Translations under genes and position numbers: made by a program
Part shown: positions 59,222-64,000 of the stretch, piece after piece
Layout: every line of letters begins with the position of its first letter
How positions within the stretch are numbered: position 1 is the first letter of the stretch
Origin: Murinocardiopsis flavida
GTDB lineage: Bacteria; Actinomycetota; Actinomycetes; Streptosporangiales; Streptosporangiaceae
Length of the DNA stretch: 64,000 nt
Reading direction: 5' to 3'
NCBI RefSeq assembly: GCF_003014485.1
Contig: NZ_PYGA01000006.1
Coordinates: 1 to 64,000, forward strand
The notes under the pieces: generated by a model
What the model saw: only the letters and a program-made list of their open reading frames with translations
Told to the model about the DNA's origin: nothing
Database searches by the model: none

Positions 59222-60660
59222 TCACGACGCCTTGCCGCCGGACACCGCCGCGCGCAGCGTGGCGCACAGCGCGTCGAGTGCCGCACTGTAGGCGTGGTCG
59301 GCCGGGGTCGCATAGCCCACCATGACGCTGACCGGCCGGGCGGGATCGGCGACGTGCCACGACCGGCCCAAGTCCAGCAGTGCCAGGCCGTGCGCCGCCG
59401 CGATGGCGCGCAGTTCGCCTGCCGGTGCGCCGCCCGGCGGCAGTTCCAAGGTGATGTGCAGCCCCGCTGCGGCGCCGCGCGCCCGCACCTCGGGCGCCTC
59501 GCACGCCAGTCGGCGCAGCAGCTCGTCGCGCCGGCTCCGGTAGCGCAACCGCCGGGCGCGCACATGCCGGTCGTAGGCGTGCGTGCGGATCAGTTCGGCC
59601 AGCACCAACTGGCCGATGACCTCCGTCTGCACGTCGGCGTAGTACTTGGCCTCGGACACAGGTTCCACCAGCCGCCGCGGCAGCACCATCCAGCCCAGCC
59701 GCAGGGCGGGCCCCAGCGTCTTCGACACCGAGCCGAGGTAGGCGACGTTCTCCGGGGCCATGGCCTGCAACGCGCCCACCGGCTGCCTGCCGTAGCGGAA
59801 CTCGCCGTCGTAGTCGTCCTCGATGAGCAGCCCGGACCCCGTGCACGCCCAGTCGATGAAGGCGCGCCGCCGTGCGGGTGAGAGCACAGACCCCAGCACC
59901 GACTGGTGCGCGGGGGTGATCACGGCGCCGCCCGCGCCGTCCGGTACCGGAGGGGCCGCGCGTCGTCCCGCTGCCCGTCGACGGGCAGCGGGACGACGCG
60001 CGGCCCCGCCCGCCGCACGGCCTCGCGGTGTATCGGCACGCACGGGTCCTCCATCGCCACCGCCGTACAGCCCGCGTCGGCGAGGACGCCGCTGAGCAGG
60101 CCGATCGCCTGCATGAAGCCGGAGGTGACGACGATCGTCCCGGGGTCGGCGACGACACCGCGGGTGCGGCCCAGGTACTCGGCGAGCGCCGCGCGCAGTG
60201 CCGGATGGCCGCGGGGGTCGCCGATGGCGAAGGCCGCCGCCTCGGTGCGCGGCAGGACCCGGCGCGCGGCGCGCAGCCACTCCTCGACGGGGAACGAGGT
60301 GACGTCGGGCCGACCGGGGCGCAGGTCGTGGCGCGGGCCCTGCGGGGTGTGCGCCCCCTCCCCCGCTGGCAGCCCGTCTCGATGCGCGGCGGGGACCGCG
60401 GCGACCACGGTCCCGGCGCCTCGGCGTGCCGCCAGGTACCCCTCGGCGACGAGCTGCTCGTAGGCCGCCGTCACGGTGCCGCGGGAGACCGCGAGATCGG
60501 CCGCCAGCACGCGCGTGGCGGGGAGTCGGACGCCGGGGGCGAGCCTGCCGTCGCGGACGGCCCGCCTCAGCGCCTGCTCCAGCGCGACACGGCGCCCGCG
60601 TGGCTCGGAGTCGAGGTCGAGGTGGAGGTCCAACCCCGATTTGGTCCAGTCGCGGCGCAT
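59222..60660 (-). pseudogene. MocR/PdxR-type regulator gene, frameshifted at a palindrome
   Basis: The N-terminal GntR winged helix (LPATRVLAADLAVSRGTVTA then AYEQLVAEGYLAARRGAGTV) and the first half of the aminotransferase-like domain (VTSFPVEEWLRAARRVLPRT) are in one frame, which stops at about 59920. The second half is in another: VITPAHQSVLGSVLSPARRR, LLIEDDYDGEFRYGRQPVGA, and the PLP lysine region YLGSVSKTLGPALRLGWMVL. The break falls at or just after a perfect 56-bp palindrome. Joined, the protein would have normal MocR length (about 480). It faces the AhpD-like gene, a common MocR target in actinomycetes. The start could instead be GTG 60678. Confidence 0.75.
59952..60007. repeat. 56-bp perfect palindrome inside the MocR gene
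   Basis: Positions 59952-59979 and 59980-60007 are exact reverse complements with no loop, centred on GTCGAC. On the minus strand the first arm encodes a normal MocR segment (RVVPLPVDG). The second arm is its mirror and is not expected from the family. It coincides with the frameshift. Confidence 0.95.
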
Positions 60661-60707
60661 GGAATTGGACCATAGCACTCCGCCAATCCTCTCCTAGGCT
60701 CAAGATC

Positions 60708-61199
60708 ATGAACACCAGGCAAGCCGAAACCGTTTCCGTCCCGTCACGCATCGAGCTGGGAAAACACTCCGCGTCCGTCTACCGGGCGATGCGGGCCTTC
60801 GCGAAGGCGGTCGCCGACCTCGGGTTGGAACCGTCGCTGGAGGAACTGGTCAAGATCCGCGCCTCCCAGATCAACGGCTGCGCCTACTGCATCGACATGC
60901 ACACCATCGACGCCGAGGCGCTGGGCGAGACCCCGCAACGCCTCTATGCGCTGAGCGCGTGGCGGGAGACACCGTTCTTCACCGCGCGCGAGCGGGCCGC
61001 CCTGGCGCTCACCGAGGCCGCCACCCTGATCGCCGAGGACGGCGTCCCCGATGAGGTGTACGAGGAGGCGGCCGAGCACTTCGACGAGACGGAACTGGCC
61101 GCCCTGATCTGGCTCGTCGCGGTGATCAACTCGTGGAACCGCGCGATGATCACCGCCCGCGCCACCCCGGGAAACCACCACCCGAGGCCCCGACACTAG
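60708..61199 (+). CDS. AhpD-like/carboxymuconolactone decarboxylase-family protein
   Basis: A 163-residue protein with the AhpD-type core LEELVKIRASQINGCAYCID followed by MHTIDAEALG. The motif Cys-X2-Cys-X3-His (Cys near 59 and 62) is the redox centre of alkylhydroperoxidases. LIWLVAVINSWNRAMITAR is also typical. It probably works as a peroxidase or thiol-disulfide enzyme. It faces the MocR-type gene; in the short spacer ATTGG (60664-60668) and CCAAT (60683-60687) form an inverted repeat that may be the operator. With the regulator broken, expression control may be altered. Confidence 0.88.
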   Translation: MNTRQAETVSVPSRIELGKHSASVYRAMRAFAKAVADLGLEPSLEELVKIRASQINGCAYCIDMHTIDAEALGETPQRLYALSAWRETPFFTARERAALALTEAATLIAEDGVPDEVYEEAAEHFDETELAALIWLVAVINSWNRAMITARATPGNHHPRPRH

Positions 61200-61337
61200 G
61201 TGTCCGGAGTCTTCCCGCCGGTCCTGTCCGCAGTGACCGGCGGTGCCGCGTCCGGGGGTGGGTGCTTTGTGCCCGCTTTCGCACCACCGGGAGCTCCGCA
61301 GTCCCATACTGCGCGCGTCGCGGAGTATCGCGCAGCG

Positions 61338-61367
61338 GGGGCCCGCGGCCGACCGGCCGCGGGCCCC
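61338..61367. terminator. Hairpin identical to the rbpA terminator
   Basis: The same 13-bp stem with GACC loop as at 59050-59079, followed by a similar CGCCCATGTCCGCACC stretch. It lies between the AhpD-like gene and the convergent TetR gene. Confidence 0.85.
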
Positions 61368-61438
61368 GCCCATGTCCGCACCTCGGGCGCCTCACACGCC
61401 GGCCGGCGCAGCGGCTCGCGCGTCGACCCGCCGCGGCG

Positions 61439-62209
61439 CTACGCCGGGTCGCGGGTGGGGCGCTCGATCTCGGCCGCGATGCCGTCGAGGATCAGCGCGA
61501 GGCCGAAGTCGAACTCCTCGTCCAGCGGGCCGTCGCCGGCGTGCTGCGAGGGCGACTCGAAGAGGTCGGAGGCGAACAGCATCGCCGCGTCGGGGAACCG
61601 CCCCGGGTCGACGAGCTTCGCGAGCGCCCTGCCGTAGTCCTGCTCCACCTGCGCCTGCTCCAGACCCGCGTCGCGGATGCCCTCGGTGAAGTGCTGCGCC
61701 ATCAGCGCCATGTGGCGCACGTATCCCGACAGGACGGTCTGGATACCGACCTTCTCCCCCCAGCCGAGCCCGGTGTCGCGGAGGACGCGCAGGCACGCGT
61801 CCATCCAGTCCACCGCGTTCGGCCCGCTCGGCGGCCCGGACACCGGCAGGACGGTCAGCCAGGGCTGCTCCGCGTACATCGCCCGCATGGCGATCGCCCA
61901 TTGCCGCAGCCCTTCGCGCCACCCGCCGGGGACCGCGTCGAGCGCGGGAGCGGCGCCGTAGGCGAAGTCGCCCATGAGGACGAACAGCTCGTCCTTCGAC
62001 CCCACGTGCCGGTACAGCGACATGGGCGTGTAGCCCAGTTCCTTGGCGACCTTCGCCAGGGTCACGCCTCCCAGCCCGTCGCGGCGGGCGAGGTCGACGG
62101 CCGTGCGCACGACGCGCTCGACGTCGAGTTCGGCGGGGCGGCCGAGCCGCCCGCCCACCGGCAGTCGCCATAGTCGTCCCAGCCCAGCGGGCACGTCGTC
62201 CTCGACCAT
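61439..62209 (-). CDS. TetR/AcrR-family regulator
   Basis: A 256-residue regulator. The HTH covers about residues 28-75: AVDLARRDGLGGVTLAKVAK then ELGYTPMSLYRHVGSKDELF. The all-helical ligand domain follows (WLTVLPVSGPPSGPNAVDWM, FDFGLALILDGIAAEIE). It stands divergent from the DUF418 membrane protein gene across 134 bases with an A+T-rich dyad, and probably represses it. The ligand is unknown; such pairs often respond to drugs or lipids. Confidence 0.9.
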   Translation of the reverse strand: MVEDDVPAGLGRLWRLPVGGRLGRPAELDVERVVRTAVDLARRDGLGGVTLAKVAKELGYTPMSLYRHVGSKDELFVLMGDFAYGAAPALDAVPGGWREGLRQWAIAMRAMYAEQPWLTVLPVSGPPSGPNAVDWMDACLRVLRDTGLGWGEKVGIQTVLSGYVRHMALMAQHFTEGIRDAGLEQAQVEQDYGRALAKLVDPGRFPDAAMLFASDLFESPSQHAGDGPLDEEFDFGLALILDGIAAEIERPTRDPA

Positions 62210-62280
62210 GACTGCAAGCTACCCCGGCGTGTGCCTCGATGCCGCGCCGGAGCGGCGCAGGAACGGCACGGCCTCGTTTG

Positions 62281-62305
62281 TATATGACATATAGTTTCAT
62301 ATATA
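62281..62305. promoter_or_regulatory. A+T-rich operator of the TetR/DUF418 pair
   Basis: ATATGA at 62282-62287 and TCATAT at 62297-62302 form an inverted repeat, with CATATA overlapping it, in a short A+T island that stands out in this G+C-rich window. It overlaps the expected promoter of the DUF418 gene. Confidence 0.65.
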
Positions 62306-62343
62306 AATTATCTGCGCGACATGCCCGTGGCACAAGGAGAACC

Positions 62344-63618
62344 GTGGCCGACACCCGAGACACCGCCGCCCCGCCCCCGACGCGGGGGCCCGTCCGAGGC
62401 GGCGAGCGCACGCTCGCCCCCGACCTGGCGCGCGGGGCGATGCTGCTGCTCATCGCCCTGGCGCACAGCCCCACGATGTTCGTCACGGTGGCACCGGCCG
62501 TCGACCTGACACCGCACGGCCTCGAACGCGCCTACAACGTCTTCATGTTCACGTTCGTGCACGCGCGGGCGCTCCCGCTGTTCGCCATCATGTTCGGCTA
62601 CGGGTTGGTGCAGCTCACGCTGCGCCAGGACGCCGCGACCGGGTCGCCCGACGCGGCGCGCAGGGTGCTGCTGCGCCGCAGCGCGTGGCTGCTGGTCTTC
62701 GGAGCGGTGCACGGCTGCCTGCTGTTCTCCGGCGACATCCTCGGCGCCTACGGCATCATGGGGATCGTCTTCACGCTGGTCCTGCTCCGCCGCGGCGACC
62801 GGGTGCACCGCATCGCGGTCTGGTACATGGGCTTCGCCGCCGTGTACATCGCGGTCCTGGCGGCGCTGTCCGCGTGGGGCCTCGCCACCGGTTCGGGCAC
62901 GGCGGCGGTGGCCACGACCCCCTTCCCCTCCGCCGAGGCCCCCGACTACCTCTCATCGGTCCTGGCCCGCCTGGGCGAGTGGCCGATGTCGACCCTGGTC
63001 CTGTCGGCGATGATCCTGACGGCGTGGCTGGGGGCATGGGCCGCGCGCCACCGCATCCTGGAGGAGCCGGCGAAGCACCGCACGCTGCTGCGGCGCAGCG
63101 CCGCGGTCGGGCTCGGCGTCTCCGTGGCGGGCGGCCTGCCGATGGGACTGATGAGCGCCGGGTGGCTGAGCGCCGACGCCGCGACCGCCGCGCTGCTCAA
63201 GCGCATGTACGAGGTGTCCGGGGTGTTCGGCGGCATCGGCTACGTCGCGCTGTTCGGCCTGATCGCCCTCGCCGTGTCGCGGGGCGGCCGCGCACCGCGG
63301 TCCAACCCCGTCGTCACCGCGCTCAGCGCGCTCGGGCAGCGCTCGATGAGCGGATACCTCTTCCAATCGGTGGCATGGCTGGTGCTTGGGGCCCCGTTCG
63401 CGCTCGACCTCGTCCGCGGGGCCGGGAGCCCGACCTTCGCCGCGGCCGGTCTGGCGGTGACCGTCTGGCTCACCACCCTCGCCTGCGCGTACCTGATGCA
63501 CCGCCGCTCCTACCGCGGGCCGGCCGAGATCCTGCTGCGGCGGCTCAGCTACGGACCTCGGCCGCGTGCCGCCGGGTCCCCGACCGCCGCGCCCTCGACC
63601 GGCGCGGACCGCGGCTGA
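62344..63618 (+). CDS. DUF418-family multipass membrane protein
   Basis: A 424-residue membrane protein with about ten hydrophobic segments. It begins LAPDLARGAMLLLIALAHSP, has FTFVHARALPLFAIMFGYGL, RRSAWLLVFGAVHGCLLFSG and DILGAYGIMGIVFTLVLLRR, and ends with the DUF418 segment LSALGQRSMSGYLFQSVAWL. DUF418 belongs to the acyltransferase-like/YeiB group. The GTG start is fixed by AAGGAG just upstream. Regulation by the divergent TetR protein is likely. The substrate is unknown. Confidence 0.88.
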   Translation: MADTRDTAAPPPTRGPVRGGERTLAPDLARGAMLLLIALAHSPTMFVTVAPAVDLTPHGLERAYNVFMFTFVHARALPLFAIMFGYGLVQLTLRQDAATGSPDAARRVLLRRSAWLLVFGAVHGCLLFSGDILGAYGIMGIVFTLVLLRRGDRVHRIAVWYMGFAAVYIAVLAALSAWGLATGSGTAAVATTPFPSAEAPDYLSSVLARLGEWPMSTLVLSAMILTAWLGAWAARHRILEEPAKHRTLLRRSAAVGLGVSVAGGLPMGLMSAGWLSADAATAALLKRMYEVSGVFGGIGYVALFGLIALAVSRGGRAPRSNPVVTALSALGQRSMSGYLFQSVAWLVLGAPFALDLVRGAGSPTFAAAGLAVTVWLTTLACAYLMHRRSYRGPAEILLRRLSYGPRPRAAGSPTAAPSTGADRG

Positions 63619-63642
63619 GCGGCCCGGCCACGGTCGGGCGTC

Positions 63643-64000
63643 TCAGCGCCCGGCCGGGGCCGGGGTCCGGGATTCCGCTGCCGTCCCGCGCTCCCGGCGG
63701 CGGGCCCGCAGGTGGTGGCCGACCACCGCGAGGGTCGCGGCGAGGAAGACCGCCTGCATCGCCGTCCGGGGCCACAGTTCGTCGCTGAACGCCGTGGTGA
63801 CGTCGTTGAGCGCCGCGTAGACGTTCGCGGGGAAGACCGCGACCAGCAGGCCGGCGAGCCCCGCGGCCGCCCACGGCGCGGTCCGCGTCCACAGCAGGCC
63901 GGCGGCGCCCGCGAGTTCCAGGACGCCGCTGACCGTGACCAGCAGGCCGGGCGTCGGCAGAGCGGGCGGGACCATGGCGATCAGTTCCTCGCGCAGGCCG
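63643..64000 (-). CDS. DoxX-family membrane protein (partial, start outside window)
   Basis: The visible part encodes at least 118 residues, entering the window edge in frame (LREELIAMVPPALPTPGLLV). Four hydrophobic segments are seen: LVTVSGVLELAGAAGLLWTR, WAAAGLAGLLVAVFPANVYA and TAMQAVFLAATLAVVGHHL, plus the start of another. The motif ELAGAAGLLWTRTAPWAA is typical of DoxX-like proteins. The N-terminus lies beyond position 64000. It is convergent with the DUF418 gene. Confidence 0.8.
   Translation of the reverse strand, partial: GLREELIAMVPPALPTPGLLVTVSGVLELAGAAGLLWTRTAPWAAAGLAGLLVAVFPANVYAALNDVTTAFSDELWPRTAMQAVFLAATLAVVGHHLRARRRERGTAAESRTPAPAGR

Noticed and set aside
62278-62311. A+T-rich island as a replication or attachment site
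   Set aside because: It is short, lies between a TetR gene and its likely target, and has a simple operator-like dyad.

Overview
The window is strongly G+C rich, uses GTG and TTG starts freely, and carries several genes typical of filamentous actinomycetes: WhiJ-type XRE/DUF397 sets, RbpA, an Rv3235-family protein, a Streptomyces-type gas-vesicle operon and IdeR-type iron control. I infer a mycelial actinobacterium, possibly of the Nocardiopsaceae or a neighbouring family. Species cannot be fixed from sequence alone. No rRNA, tRNA, CRISPR array, phage or replication origin was seen.

Layout. 0.2-6 kb: an RsbW-like ATPase and a small partner gene face a WhiJ-type XRE regulator and three DUF397 proteins. 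A rearranged duplication has left a truncated mpaB start fused to an XRE tail. An MpaB-like oxygenase and a LuxR-type two-component pair follow. 6-11 kb: an MmyB-type regulator opposite a Tat-exported beta-propeller protein, then TerC and a methyltransferase. 11-17.3 kb: ten overlapping minus-strand genes in the order gvpO-A-F-G-Y-Z-J-L-S-K. 17.4-28.2 kb: lactate metabolism. A FadR-type regulator faces FAH-lutA-lutB-lutC. Two near-identical DUF2207 surface proteins come next, then a large FAD/Fe-S D-2-hydroxyacid dehydrogenase opposite a second GntR regulator. 28-31 kb: PaiB, a MITE-like repeat, a TPR protein and an iron-controlled siderophore reductase. 31.4-41.7 kb: treZ, treY and glgX (glycogen to trehalose), with treZ separated from the others by an rRNA-methyltransferase-like gene, an FG-GAP lipoprotein and a broken toxin-antitoxin pair. 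42-50 kb: aroQ, an orphan pstS, a secreted serine protease, a glycoside-hydrolase-like protein, a glycosyltransferase and an Rv3235-family gene. 50-64 kb: small regulator/target pairs, GDPD and MFS genes, an S28-type exopeptidase, rbpA behind a near-consensus SigR promoter, a frameshifted MocR regulator next to an AhpD-like gene, and a TetR/DUF418 pair.

Themes. Much of the content concerns stress and surface life: osmotic or buoyancy response (gvp, trehalose), thiol stress (SigR-rbpA), iron limitation and carbon scavenging. Regulator/target pairs often face each other across palindromes that are visible in the sequence. The accessory spaces hold a dispersed palindromic repeat family, several minisatellites and at least three broken genes (XRE/mpaB remnants, the RelE-like toxin, the MocR regulator). 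A GDPD gene has lost its expected stop codon. Nothing here is clearly a wholly new system. The best leads are the charge-complementary tails in the gvp operon, the FAH-LutABC module with paired operators, and the mobile palindromes.
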